Assembly: GCA_026018925.1 (NCBI GenBank)
Contig: JAKSZU010000005.1
Location: 87,747,386-87,811,385 of the forward strand
Length of the DNA stretch: 64,000 bases
Source of the DNA: Tupaia tana
Lineage: Eukaryota; Chordata; Mammalia; Scandentia; Tupaiidae
Direction: 5' to 3'
Position 1 is the first letter of the stretch. Every line of letters starts with the position of its first letter. A program made the translations under genes and the position numbers. The notes under the pieces are model-generated. The model did not search any database and had not been told where the DNA came from. It saw only the letters and a program-made list of their open reading frames with translations. Shown here piece after piece: positions 45,950 to 57,844 of this stretch.

Positions 45950-46315
45950 ATAGCCTTATTGAGATATACTTAACCATTCAAAGAACTGCCAGGCTCTTTC
46001 AAAGTGGCACATCACTTTCTATTTCCGACAGCAATGTATGAGGATTTCAATTTATCCACATTCTCAGTACTTGTCATTATCTGAGTTTTCATTTTAGCCA
46101 TCCTAGTGAATGAAGTTGTATCATTATTTTGATTTGCTTTTTCTTAACGATTGATGATATTGAGCATCTTTTTGTGTGCTTATTAGTTATTTGAATCTTC
46201 TTTGAAGGAATGTTTTCTTAGATCCTTCAAGCATTTTGCAAATGGATTATTGATCTATTATTGAGTTGAAAGTGTTCTTTATATATTCTAGGTCCAAGTC
46301 CCTTATTAGATATAA
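45950..46315 (-). mobile_element. Old L1 ORF2 end, minus strand
   Basis: 'cagcaatgtatgaggatttcaatttatccacattctc', 'tagccatcctagtgaatgaagttgtatc', 'gatattgagcatctttttgtgtgcttatt' and 'ttctttatatattctaggtccaagtccctta' are in the order of antisense L1. Very diverged. Confidence 0.7.
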
Positions 46316-46334
46316 AGAAAAAATAACATGAAAG

Positions 46335-46705
46335 CTAGAGTCAACAGGTGAGGAAGATCTACCCGCAATGTGGGGAGGCACAATCTAATTGACGAAGGCT
46401 CTGGAGATAACAAATGTAGAAGATGCATGGAGTCTCTTCCCGGAGAGTGGAGAAGATTTCTGTTGCTTTGGACATCAGAACTCAAGGTCCACCTGCCTAT
46501 AAATCCCGAGAATCAAAGCAGCAGCCTCCCCACTCCCCACACCCCTGGCCTCAGGCTGTGAGTTACATTGACTTCCTTGCCTCTGAGGCCTTTGGACTTG
46601 GACTGGGCCAGGCCACCAGTATCTCAGGATGTACAATTGCAGATGGCCTGCAGTGGGACTTTGCAGCTTCCATGATTCAGATGAATCTCGGGAGTAAGTT
46701 GACAT
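46335..46705 (+). repeat. Ancient placental interspersed repeat, second copy
   Basis: 'gacatcagaactcaaggtccacctgcc', 'ctcaggctgtgagttacatt', 'gaggcctttggacttggactgggcca' and 'gcagatggcctgcagtgggactttgcagcttccatgat' follow in order the repeat noted at 37920-38310. It holds overlapping frames of 63-94 codons, which come from the repeat. Confidence 0.55.
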
Positions 46706-46978
46706 AGTAGCATACAAAATTTAAATAAAAATTTAAACTATTTTATAACAAATAAATGAGAGATCACTGTAGGTGATCATTCTTCAGATATAAATTTTAA
46801 TATCCTGGAAGATAGGTCACGAATTCATTTTTACTTTGAAAAACCTGAGTTTCTAGTTTGCAATAGCTCATTCTTTCTAAATTTTCTATCTGATAGGTCT
46901 AAGCTATTTCTCTAAATAAACCATTTATTCTTCTAACACCTCCTAATAAGCACTTACCTGCTTTCTAGCTGCTTTATT

Positions 46979-47219
46979 ACTTGAGAGATTTGCTCTAGGG
47001 CGCGTGCACTCACTGGAGAGACAGAGAGACCGAAAGTGAAAAATACCACTACCACCACCCCCAAGAAGGGATGGCCATGCCACTATCCCTTCTCTTCCAT
47101 TCTGCTCTTGGAAACTTGGACACACACTCACACATGCCCAGTGTGAGTTTAAGTCATCAGGTCCAGGACTCAAACTGGTGGACCACAGCAATGTAACCAT
47201 TATGCCATCTGCTGGTCCC
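46979..47219 (-). mobile_element. Window SINE, long form
   Basis: 'gagagatttgctctagggcgcgtgcactc' tail side; an ACC/ACT triplet expansion replaces the C-rich block at 47046-47060; head ends ctgctggtccc. Confidence 0.9.
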
Positions 47220-47480
47220 ACTCTGCCTATTTTTAAAAGTGATTATCCAAAGCTCAATTAAAAAAAAATATATTCTATTATGTAAGTAACTTATTGGAGG
47301 GTGAAATAGTAAGAGGTAAAAAAGATGTAACCAAGAAAGATAAAGCATAAAAATCAAAGTTCGAGATCTCATTGCACTCTCTGATGGTGTACACCTCACT
47401 AGTTTATATGTATATTTCACCAGTGTTCTTATTTAACGCATTACATGAAGTAGAGTTTTACCTTTAAGAATATTGCAACC

Positions 47481-47725
47481 TGGCCCAGCTCTGTAGTGGT
47501 TGGGGCAGCTGGATCTCCAATGCCTGACTGTGCAGTTGGAGTTCTTGAACTGGGAGCTTGAGAAATATACCAGGTGAATATGATTTCTCTAAATCTAAAC
47601 AGGAGGGAAAAATGGAGAAGGGATTGTGCTGTGACCATGCCCCTTGGCAAGTAGGGATGCTTCCTTCTCTCCCTCTCTTTCTGTCTCTATGCTTTCCTCT
47701 CCCAATCTGTGTGCATACAAATATA
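47481..47725 (+). mobile_element. Window SINE, diverged long form
   Basis: Head ggcccagctctgtagtggttgg, altered B box 'ggagttcttgaa', then 'aaaatggagaagggattgtgctgtgaccatgcccc' and a CT-rich block. The tail segment is poorly kept. Confidence 0.7.
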
Positions 47726-48734
47726 TTGCATTATTTTTGTCATGTGATCACTTATGTTTTAATTTTAATAAAGTCTTTACAAACTTAATTTAGATATTCA
47801 CAAATGAGTTGAGAAAATGTACTGTCTCTAGTCTCAATTCTCATTGAAGAAATATGAGCAATATCTTAGAATAATTCCTATAGAAAGAGACCCTAGCCCC
47901 ATTATTTATTGTCTTTGTCAGCAGGGTATGTTTTGAGAACATTTCCAGCTGAGGTTTTATCATAGTGACCATGAGAGGTATGTATGAATCTTTTAAATCT
48001 CAACTAAGCAAGAATGTGTGTATGCATCTTTCACTGGTATTTCTGAGTGTTCAGAAAAGACACATTAAATAATATTAAAAAGGTAAGAATTATTCTTTTT
48101 CTAATTATTATTAACATTATTAATATTATCAATATTATTCACAAGAGATTCCAAAAAGGGAGGTGCCTTGATTTATTCTTCATCCACCAGAGATGGAAAC
48201 ATTTTGCTTTCCAACCTCTGGACTTCTTCCTGTCTTATTGAAATCTTTTTGCTTCCAGAAAGTTAATGAAGGTGTCAGTCACTGCAACCCAGATTTTAGA
48301 CCAATACAAATTAAATTTTTATGCCTCCATACCTCTCAGTCTCTGACAACTCACTGACATAAGTTAACACTGTTGAGACTTGGCTCCCAAATGCACCTGT
48401 TACTGATTCACTTGCTAATTTCTCTTTAGTACATAATAGAATGCTTGCAATTGGCTTCTTCCTCATTCAATCTTACACATCCATAGAAATAATTTATAAA
48501 ATTGAATGCACGTTTAAAGAAAATAGACAGCATAAAATTACCAGCACATTATTTTGAGTACCAACAAGGTAAGAAAATAGCAAATAAAATAAAATGTAGA
48601 TGATTTTTCTCTTGGATACCAAAATTTTAGTGCTTTGAGAAAGTTAAATATTGTACATCATAGTACTGAACAAGGATGGATACTCTAATTTAAGCTCTCT
48701 ATCAGTTTAGGAAAGTTCTTTCCTGTTTTTTATT
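47726..48734. other. Unique-looking DNA, nothing recognised
   Basis: A run of ATT/AAT-type text near 48100-48140. No coding signal. Confidence 0.5.
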
Positions 48735-49112
48735 TCTTTTTTAATTTTTTTTATTTCATGTTCTTTATACATTCAATTATGTTATGTAGCTTACAAATTG
48801 AATATTCCAACATGTGTACATTTCTCCCTAGTCCAGTTGATAATAATGTAAAGTGATCTTCAACAGATAATGTCACATTTCTTTGTGCCATTAATGCTTT
48901 GCCTCTCTATTTTTCTTCTGAATGTTCCTCCTCAGACTCTACTCTTTCACTCACACTATATCTGGTACTCACAACCATTTACTGTGATTCTATATCCTTT
49001 AGTCAATTAGTTTTAGTCACAGAGTGAGATACTCAGTATATATTAAGTGGGGTCATACACTGTTTCTCCTTCATAGCCTGGCTTGCTTCACTCAGCAGTA
49101 AATCTTCCATAT
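48735..49112 (-). mobile_element. L1 3' UTR and ORF2 end, minus strand
   Basis: Same L1 subfamily as 1791-2127 and 34517-34778: 'tacattcaattatgttatgtagc', 'tagtcaattagttttagtcac', then the ORF2 end 'cctggcttgcttcactcagc' to 'aaatcttccatat'. 5' truncated there. Confidence 0.82.
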
Positions 49113-49149
49113 TTAACATCCACTTTCTTTTTATTTATTCATTTATTTA

Positions 49150-50121
49150 TTTTTTGTTTAATTTATTTATCATCATAATCTTGTTTACATTACATTTCAT
49201 AGCATATAACTTTACAGTGTATTACATTTCTTTTTCCAGAAGGAATACCATGCATGTCAGTCAGTACAGAAACATTAAAATCCCCATTTCATCATCCAAT
49301 ATCTTTTCATTGTTTTTCCCAATCATTATTATTATTATTCCAATTATTTTTTTAACTAGTCAATCACTATTTCTCATTTTGCTTGTAAAAAGACCTTACC
49401 CATCATGAAATACTTCTCAGACCAATCCAGCTGAGAATACTATACACGTCATCATCAACAGGTAATAAATCATATCTGTGTCCTCCTAATGTCCTGCCTC
49501 TCTATTTTGTTCTCTTTCTATCTTTCTCTATACTCTTCTCTCCCCCCCGCCACTTCACACTGTCTTATCCTCATTAAGTATTTTCACTGCTTTTATGTCT
49601 TCCAATATTTTGCTCTCTACCATAGAGTGTGAATAATTGGTATATATTAAGTGGATACATACAATATCTTTCATAGCCTGGCTTTTAAACTTGCATTCAA
49701 TTTTATCTTTCATAGCCTGGCTTCCTTCACTCAGCAATATCTCCTCCACGTATGACCACTTTCTATCAAATACTAGGGTCTTGTTGTTTTTTATGACTGA
49801 GTAGTATTTCATAGAGTATATATGCCACACTTTTTCAATTCATTCATCAGTTTGTGAACATTTAGGTTCATTCCATGTCTTGGCGATTGTGAATAATGTT
49901 GCAATAAACATTGATGTGCAAGCACTTTTCTGACTGAGCATTCTCCTGTCCTTTGGGTAGATACCCAGGAGTGGGATTACTGGATCAAATGGTACTTCTA
50001 TTTGCAGATCTTTGAAGAACATCCATATTGTTCTCCAAGTGGCTGAACCAGTTTACATTCCCACCGACAGTAGGAGAGTTCCCTTTTCAACACATCCCCA
50101 CCAATACTTATCAATTTTTAT

Positions 50122-50163
<42 letters not shown>

Positions 50164-51197
50164 CTTGAGAGTTTTTAGCTATAGGGCGCGTGGGCTCGCC
50201 AGACAGAGAGAGAGACGGAGAGACAGAAAGTGAGAAATCACCCCCCCCAGGGGGGATGGCCATGCCGCAATCCCTTCTCCATTTTTCTCTCGGGATCTTG
50301 GGCACGCACACACACGCGCCAGGCGTGAGTTTTAAGCCACCGTGTCCGGGACGCGAACCGTGGTCGACTACGTGGGAGTCCAGAGACATAGCCACTACGC
50401 TAATTGCTGGTCCCAATTTTTATATTCTTAATCATTGCCATTCTGACAGGGGTTAGGCAATATCTCATTGTGGTTTTTATCTGCATCTCCCTTATGATCA
50501 GTGATGTTGAGCATTTCCTCATATGCTTTTTGGCTGTTCAGATGTCTTCCTAAGAGAGATTTTTGTTCAGCTCATTTTCCCATCTTTTAATTGGGTTAAT
50601 CATTTTTTTTCCACATAGGCATTTGAGTTCCCCGTGTATTCTGGCTATCAGTCCCTTGTCTGAGACATATTTAACAAAAATATTTTCCCATTCTGAGGGT
50701 TGTCAGTTCACACTTGTTACTGTGTCCTTTGCCATGCAGAAACTTCTTGGTCTTATATAATCCCATTTGTCTATTTTAGGGATTATTGCTTGTGCTTTGG
50801 GAGTCTTATTTAAGAAGTCTTTGCCTACTCCAGTGTCTCCCAGAGTTTCCCCTGCATTTTCCACCAGTATTTGTATTGTTTGAGGTCTTAGGTTCAGATC
50901 TTTGATCCGTTTTGAGTTGATTTTTGTTAATGTTGAACGATGAGGGTTCAACAGTTTTTCCAGCACCATTTACTAAAGAAGTTTTCCTTTTCCCAATGGA
51001 TTGACTGATATCCTTTGTCAAAAATCAGTTGGCTGTAAGCTTTGGGGGTTATTACAGGGGTCTGTATTCTATTCCATTGGTCCACATTTCTGTTTTTGTG
51101 CCAATACCATGCTGTTTTGATGATCACAGCTTTATAGTATATCTTGAGATCAGGCAGTGATATGCCTCCCACTCCATTCTTCTTATACATGATTGCT
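49150..51197 (-). mobile_element. L1, 3' third, minus strand, split by a SINE
   Basis: Begins in a different 3' UTR (purine-rich on the element strand, with a G run opposite ctctcccccccgcc at 49539-49552), followed by the ORF2 C-terminal half. Minus-strand frames give typical L1 text such as GVGGISLPDLKIYYKAV, AWYWHKNRNVDQWN and IEVPFDPVIPLLGIYP, interrupted by frameshifts. It ends abruptly at about 51197, so it is 5' truncated. The SINE at 50128-50413 interrupts it. A short duplication of 'atctttcatagcctggctt' occurs near 49663-49722. Confidence 0.9.
50128..50413 (-). mobile_element. Window SINE, young, inside L1 ORF2
   Basis: TSD caatttttatgttctt (50112-50127) and caatttttatattctt (50414-50429), cut from L1. 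Long T run, CpG-rich body. It dates the L1 as older than this SINE copy. Confidence 0.96.
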
Positions 51198-51204
51198 TTT
51201 GCCA

Positions 51205-51390
51205 TATGAGGTCTAATGGGAGAAACAGAGTGAAGATTGAGGATGGTGCAGATCTGAGGAGAAAATTGTAGTGTTATTTCAGTTTGGATGTGTGCTAGAC
51301 ATCAAAGCAAAAATGTCAAGTTGGCAATTGGAAGTATGAGGCTTGAATTCAGGAGAGCTCTCTGATCTAAATATATAATTTTCTTGGCAC
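51205..51390 (+). repeat. Ancient interspersed repeat, third copy
   Basis: 'aagttggcaattggaagtatgaggcttgaattcaggagagctctctgatctaaatatata' follows the family at 7390-7780 as I recall it. It begins just where the L1 stops. Confidence 0.4.
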
Positions 51391-51554
51391 TTATTTAAAA
51401 CCCTAATACAAGAAATGATTCACCAGACGGTGTAAGATTAGACCAAGAAGTGAACTAAAGACTTGTCTGAACAATTTGGAAGTAGGAATACATGAAACAT
51501 AAACTATCTCAGAAAATTAGTGATGTTTTGTTTCAAATACAATGACTATTCATC

Positions 51555-51915
51555 AGTAACTGTTATAGATAGAATGTGGCGTCTTCCTCAAATTCTTAAA
51601 TTAAAATACTAACCAACTGTGATAGTATTAGGAGGTGGGGCCTTTGGGAAGTAATTAGATCATGAGAACAAAACCCTCAAGATGTGATTATAACCTTTTG
51701 AAAAGAAGAGACAGGAACTCTTTCTTTGCTATGTGAAGTTATGAAGAGAATACAGCCATCTCTAAACCAGGAAAAGGGCCTTTGCCAAGAATCCATCCAT
51801 GCTGCCAAATGATTTGTATTCCAGCCTAAAGAACTGTGAGAACTAAATATTTGTTGTTTAAGCCATCCAGAAATTGTATTGTGGTACTATGGTACCAGCT
51901 CCAACTGACTAAAGC
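51555..51915 (+). mobile_element. MLT1-type MaLR LTR, plus strand
   Basis: 'tgttatagatagaatgtgg', 'gtgatagtattaggaggtggggcctttggg', 'attagatcatgag', 'cagcctaaagaactgtgagaactaaatatt-tgttgtttaagcc' and the end 'gctccaactgactaaagca' follow MLT1 in order. Old and non-coding. Confidence 0.8.
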
Positions 51916-52274
51916 AGTGACATACATAGCAGCAGTTTATGTATATGATGGGTGAAAAATTATGTTGTAACAGTGTCTAGAAAGCTCTTTTCGTTGAAAC
52001 TATGACCAAAGTGCATCCCGGAATAAAATGTATTCCAGTGTCTGTGACCTTGCAAATAAAGAAAGCTAAACATTTCATCAGTTGTTAATTCATCATGATA
52101 TAAGCCTAAGATTAATCATCCTTTATATGGGGAACATGTCATTTAAGGTTGTCGGTTACTTAGGAAAGAGGACATGAATGTCAGTGAGCTGTTTTTAGTG
52201 AATTGTAATTAATATTGTCCTTAAAAATGTAAATCATACAATTTATGCAATGGATACAAATTGACTGTGAACCA

Positions 52275-52645
52275 TCGTTTTAGTCCATTTGGGCTGCTTT
52301 GATAAAATACCATAAACTAGATTACTTCTATGAAAAATAGAGCATTTTTTTCTGCTCTGGGATTGGAAAATCAAAGTCAAAATACTAGCATATTCAGTGT
52401 CTGGTGCGGGTGCTCTTCCTGTTCCATGGGCAGCATGTTCTCATGGTGTCTTCCCATGGTGGAGGAGAGAAATGAGCTCTCTTCAACCTATGTTATAAGG
52501 GGACTAATCTCATCCATAGCAGCACCTCTCAGGTGAGATAACACCCCAAAAGCTTCACCTCCTAATGTCACCTCAGTGTTAAAATTTACTTGTGAATTAT
52601 GGAGGCTGGATAACATAATCATTCAGACCATAGCAATCATTTTAA
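52275..52645 (-). mobile_element. MLT1-type MaLR LTR, minus strand
   Basis: 'tttagtccatttgggctgctttgataaaataccataaactag' is the antisense MLT1 end, followed by 'attcagtgtctggtgcgggtgctc', 'aaaagcttcacctcctaatgtcacc' and the end 'attcagaccatagcaat'. Lies 360 bp from a plus-strand copy of the same type. Confidence 0.88.
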
Positions 52646-53496
52646 AATGTTAAATATTTCACTCAACTAGCTATGCAAAGATGTTACTTTCTCAAGTAAA
52701 ATGAAAAAAATATATACCTAGAAGGAAGATGTGTCAATTGTAAAGAATAGTTCAACTAATGAAATTAAGAAAAAAAAAAAAAAAAGAGGAAAGTGATAGA
52801 GAATAAAAAACAATTTAACAAAGAAAAGTATGTACATTTCTATCCAAGCCCATTCAGGAAAAGAAGCATTCTATCTTGCCAAATTAGGTTTTCAAGGTAA
52901 GATTAGATATCTCACTAAAGGTAATGAAATCTCAGTTCCCTACACTTTTCTGATTCCATTCGTAACCATCATACCCTTCACATTTTGCCTCCTAAACTAG
53001 CTATTATGTAATGAAACAATTTGCTACCAAACAACGTGGGTATGTACATGGTTTACAAAGAATTTTTGTTTCTTATACATATTGATAGTATTTGATAGCA
53101 TTGTCATTTTAGTTATGTATCTCATTTCCTGATTTTGTTTTTAGTTTAGTTTCCTTTTTAACACAAATGCCCTTGTAGAGTGAGCAAAAACAAATTTTTA
53201 AAGCCATGCTTTCTATTAGTTTCTAGTTGTCCCCTAAGGGGCATTTGGCAGTAACTAGGGATATGTTTGATTGATAAAAGTTGTCAGAAGGGTGGATTAC
53301 TGGCATCTTGTATGTAGGAACTAGCTATGCGCTAAACAGCTTACAAAGCACAGGGCAATGCCTCACAACAAAGAATTATCTAGTCTAAAATGCCAGTAGT
53401 GCCAAGGATGAGAAACTGGCATATAGATAAACTTAACCACTCTCCTCCTATTTTTAACCACTTAACAAGAAAAGAATTGTTAAAAGTATTTTGTAT
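52646..53496. other. Unique-looking DNA, nothing recognised
   Basis: One A run at about 52769-52785. No coding signal. Confidence 0.5.
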
Positions 53497-53760
53497 TGGC
53501 ATTGGCAGGTGTCACGGTGGTTAAGGTGCTGGATTCCACATGAGTGAATTTGTGGTTAGAGTCCTGAACCTGGCAGCTTGAAAATCACACAGGGTGTGTG
53601 CATATGCATGCCCAAAATCAGGAGGGAAGAATGGAGAAGGAATTGTAGCATAGAAATATCTCCAGGGGAATGATTTCTGACTTGCCCACTCTCTCTCTGT
53701 CTCTCTCTGGTGAGTGAACTCATTCTATGGCAAAAATTTAAATAATAATAATAATAATAA
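53497..53760 (+). mobile_element. Window SINE, diverged long form, AAT tail
   Basis: 'tggcattggcaggtgtcacggtgg' head, changed B box 'ggttagagtcc', full body and an AAT array as tail (about 53743-53760). Confidence 0.85.
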
Positions 53761-53869
53761 ACTTCTATTTTATAATATAAAGTGCTATAATTTATATTAT
53801 ATATGATAAAGAATGATCTCTTCTACTGGATTGAAAATGCACTCCAAAAATTCACATCTAGCAGGAACT

Positions 53870-54165
53870 TGTGAGTGTGATTCTACTGTCTTTGTGGTTG
53901 TAAGAAAGTCAAGATGTGGTCACAGTGAATTAATGTGTTAATGACAGGGCCTTATAATTAGACCGAGAGTTGAAAAACACAGAGACAAAGTGATACAGAA
54001 GAGGGTTGTACACAGAGGGCAGTGCTTGTGATGATGAAGGCAGAAACTAGAATGCGCAGATGCAGGTAAAGACCAGGGAACACCAAAGATGACTAAAGCT
54101 ACCAAAAGTCAAGAAGGACTCCTATCTCAAGAGTTCAGAGGGAATATGGCTGGCTGACCAGGCTG
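53870..54165 (+). mobile_element. MaLR/ERVL-type LTR, plus strand, old
   Basis: 'gtcaagatgtggtcacagtgaatta', 'gacagggccttataattagaccgag', 'gatgaaggcagaaactagaatg', 'accagggaacaccaaagatg' and 'agagttcagagggaatatggc' follow, in order, the LTR-like repeat seen in reverse at 8862-9325. Confidence 0.55.
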
Positions 54166-54242
54166 GAGATTCAAACCACAGTCACCATGTAAGATCCAGC
54201 TTCCCTTGAGCAGTGTTTTACTGCTATGCCACAGAGCTAGCC
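54166..54242 (-). mobile_element. Window SINE, head fragment
   Basis: 'gattcaaaccacagtcaccatgtaagatccagcttccc ... tgctatgccacagagctagcc' is a reversed old head directly abutting the LTR. Confidence 0.6.
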
Positions 54243-54254
54243 TGAGTAGCTTGA

Positions 54255-54791
54255 TCTTTATAAAAATTCCACTATTATGAGTAATTCCACTCTTAAGTAT
54301 CTACACAGAGGATAGGAAAACCTCAGTTGGAAAATTGCACATCCCATTTATTGGATAAATTAATTGCACGTCCAATTTATTGCAGCATTATTTATAATTG
54401 CTGGGACATGGAGTCAACCCAAATGTCCAAAAATAGATGAGTGAATTGAAAAAATGTGGCACATGTACTCTATGAAATACTACTCAGCCATAAAAAAAAA
54501 TGAGATCCTGACATTTTTAAAAAATGGATAGATAGGGAAAATTTAACATTAAGCAAAGCAACCCAGACTATGGAAGACATGTTTGTATATTCCTACTCAA
54601 TGTATACAAAGTGCCTGCACTTGGAAGCAGAACTGAAAGACTGGAAGGCATAATAGTAGGTAGGGGAGTTGTAGATGTTAGAAATGGTATGGAAGGGGGT
54701 GGTATTAGGGAGTGGGAAATGGAGAGAGGGAAGAGGGGAGATCAGGGATAAAACAAGCAATGCATTTAATTGACACAAAAATGAAAAAAAA
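54255..54791 (+). mobile_element. L1 3' end, plus strand, with poly(A)
   Basis: ORF2-end text 'attgcagcattatttataattgctgggacatggagtcaacccaaatg' and 'tactactcagccataaa', then a 3' UTR rich in GGGAG blocks (54658-54745) and an A run ending near 54791. This 3' UTR differs from those at 34517-34778 and 49150-49560. An internal duplication of 'ttggaaaattgcac...cc-atttattg' occurs near 54328-54380. Confidence 0.82.
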
Positions 54792-54915
54792 ATGAAGTTA
54801 TTTGGTGCTGATGATATATATGGTAATGTCTTTTTGTCTTGACTGACACCCACTGTATTTTAGCTGAGAAAAACCAAGCTGTACACTGTAAAGATGTACA
54901 GTAATTAAATGCAAA

Positions 54916-54916
<1 letters not shown>

Positions 54917-54991
<75 letters not shown>

Positions 54992-54993
54992 CA
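54917..54993. repeat. Compound TA/CA/TA microsatellite
   Basis: (TA)n, then (CA)n with one TACA interruption, then (TA)n. Confidence 0.95.
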
Positions 54994-55616
54994 TTTAAAT
55001 TAAAAAAATTCTACTTGTATGTTAACCAGAGAAAATACCATCCATACTTTATATTTTTACAGGCACACTTCCTGAGTGAATATAATATTTTCCAAATTGT
55101 GTTATAATCTAAATTTTAAAAGACAAACTTATTTTTTCTTAGTTGTAAACTATTTAATTATACAACAGGAAGAATCAGTATGATATAGTTACCCATCGTG
55201 CTCAAAGAGATTCTTATGGAAAGATATACACATGTAAGTAATATAGCAGAGACAGCTGGTTATACAATCTGCTGATCACTGCTAATCGAATGTAAAGAAA
55301 TTTAAAGTGGTATTAAACTCAGACAAAACAAGAATAGAAACGTCTCTAATCTATGCCTACATGAGATCAAAGAAACTCATTGAAAAAATGAAATATTTAT
55401 TCTAACAGTTATTCTGAGTCATAAAATTTTAAAGTGCCTAAAATGGTTATTTGAATTCTACTGCACAAATTGGATGTTATTCACACTACATTGGAATTGC
55501 AGATACTATATGATTTCAGATTTAGGAATAAGCTAGTGGTTTTTGATTAGTTACTAAATATGATTGAAGTAATTGTATGTTATATTTAATACTGATCAGT
55601 TAGAAAATTTTCTATC
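54994..55616. other. AT-rich DNA, nothing recognised
   Basis: No repeat family or coding signal. Confidence 0.5.
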
Positions 55617-55628
55617 AAAAGTATACTA

Positions 55629-55887
55629 CATGGGGCCAGCAGTTGGCATTAGGGCTATGTTGCTGAACTCCCATGCAGTCAACTGCGGTTCAAGTCCCAG
55701 ATCTGGTGGTTTAAACTCACCTTGGGTGCATGTGTATGCATGCTCAAGATCCCGAGAGGAAAGTGAAGAAGAAAGGATTGCAGTGTGGCTATTCCCCCTG
55801 GGAGATCATTTCTCACATGCTGTCTCTCTCTCTCTCTGTCTTTCTGGCAAGCGCACACTCCCTGTAGAAAAAAATCTCTCTCAAAGA
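55629..55887 (+). mobile_element. Window SINE, long form with 12-bp TSD
   Basis: TSD aaaagtatacta at 55617-55628 and 55888-55899. Head ggggccagcagttggcatta, B box ggttcaagtcc. Confidence 0.94.
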
Positions 55888-55899
55888 AAAAGTATACTA

Positions 55900-56691
55900 G
55901 AATGAAAATCCACAATTATTTCATCATTCATTCAGATAGATACATATAAGCATAAATATATTGTCTTAATTGTAATATTAATTAACTTTTTTAATGTACC
56001 TTTTTCTATTATTATATGTAATCCAAAATGCTTGATTAAGAAAAAAATAATTGTTCACATAATAAATATACTAACCCAGAAACTATTTCTAATGTCAGTC
56101 TGAATAAAATAATGGGGAATGCACAATAACATATTTAGATAATATTTTCAATATACACAACAAAATATATTATACATCTTTGAAAATATTGCTCATTGAT
56201 TGTATGTAGGAGATTTGCTGATCATTTGAAAACTCAGTCTCATGGAAGAGTGGACATTTCTCTTCCTACATCCTAGCTTTCATTTTTCTCTGTATATTAA
56301 AATGGAAAATTTCCATGTGTCTGATCTCACTGGTGTCCTTAGCTGGTCAATGATGCATGAACCTTCACTCTTCAACCATATAGACCACCAGCAAATGCCT
56401 AATATTTTAGAAAATATGAAAGTGGGCTGAAAGCATTAAGACAGAGAAGATAATCTTCTTGAATTCCAAAATATTAACTCTTATTGTGTGGTATAATTTA
56501 AGAATCTAGAAAAAGGCATCTTATCCTCCGAGGCAGAAAAACTGAGACACGGAGTTTTGACATTTTATTCAACCTAAACAAAGCAAAATCATTAAAAAAA
56601 AAAAAAAAGGAGTTCCAACAATCTTCTTTATACAATTGTCAATGTAAAAAGTAGTATTATATTACTTAAGAAACATAAAAAATGTATTTTT
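55900..56691. other. Unique-looking DNA, nothing recognised
   Basis: A run at about 56594-56608 without an attached element. No coding signal that I trust. Confidence 0.5.
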
Positions 56692-56960
56692 ATTTTTTTT
56701 TTTTTTAGATTTTTATCATAGGGTGTATTTACTCATCAGAGAGAAACAGTGAGAAAGAAAGTGAGAAATGAACTCACCCATCCCTCCCCACAGAATGAAT
56801 AGCCATGCCACAACCCTTTCTCTCATATTCTCCTCCTGGGATTTTCAGCAAACATGCACACTCACCCAGCATGAATTTTACGCCTCCAGGTCTGAGATTT
56901 AAACCACAATCAGCCATGTAGAAGTCCAGTGTCTTAATCACCATGCCACCTGATGGTCCC
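56692..56960 (-). mobile_element. Window SINE, long form
   Basis: T run, 'tttatcatagggtgtatttactc' tail side, complete body, head ends 'ccacctgatggtccc'. Diverged by many transitions. Confidence 0.87.
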
Positions 56961-57566
56961 CATAATTAACTGAAATTATGAGATAGATAAAGTACTATTA
57001 GAACTATTGTAAATCACTTTGTCACATGAAGTACTTCTTTAACATAACAGCAATTTTTTGTTAGCTTCTAAATAAAATCTCACCTGTTATAAATATAAAC
57101 TGTTTGCTTCAGATATAAATGTATTACCTGTAACCTATTTAGTTGAGATATAAATGTGCTACAAACATTTTAGTTTCTTCAGAAGAAGCAGAACAAGGTA
57201 TATTTAGACAATGTCAGAGCACTGTTTGTATCTGGGGTTATTACTTGAGCTAATTGGTTACTCAAGTTCTTTAGGAAAGCAGAAGATGCACTTTTAGTGA
57301 AAAAATGCAGATATATTTCAAGAATTGCATGTGCATTAAAGACATGTTGGGTCATGGAAGTTTATTGAATATCCCTATATTGACAATCTATTCATGTTAG
57401 AACAAGATATTAAATACATGCTATGGCAATTATGTTCTGAGTGCATTTCAAAGATATTAGCTATTTTCTAAATATTTAGTAAATGACAACTAAGCTCCAT
57501 AAAGTAAACATGAGAACACATGTACATATGTATTACAGAAACTACTGTTAATTAATTGGTCAAATC
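56961..57566. other. AT-rich DNA, nothing recognised
   Basis: Includes a local near-repeat 'gatataaatgt' at 57111-57121 and 57149-57159. No coding signal. Confidence 0.5.
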
Positions 57567-57578
57567 AAAATACATTTC

Positions 57579-57832
57579 TGGTACCAGCAGTTGGCATAAT
57601 GGCTGTGTCGCTGGACTCCATGTAGTCAACCGTGGTTCGAGTCCCAGACCAGGGGGCTTAAACTCATGCTGGGCGCGCATGTGTGCTTGCACAAGATCCC
57701 AAGAGAATGGAAGTGAAGGGATTGCGATGTGGCCATCCTCTCTGGGGGATGATTTCTCACTTTCTGTCTCTCTGTATCTCTCTGTCTTTCTGGTGAGCAC
57801 ACTTACCCTGTAGCAAAAACCTCTCAAAAAAG
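57579..57832 (+). mobile_element. Window SINE, long form with 12-bp TSD
   Basis: TSD aaaatacatttc at 57567-57578 and 57833-57844. Head tggtaccagcagttggcata, perfect B box ggttcgagtcc. Confidence 0.95.
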
Positions 57833-57844
57833 AAAATACATTTC

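Noticed and set aside
46370-46707. Two plus-strand frames of 63 and 94 codons as a possible gene
   Set aside because: The DNA follows an old interspersed repeat, and frames are also open on the other strand, as expected for GC-richer repeat text.
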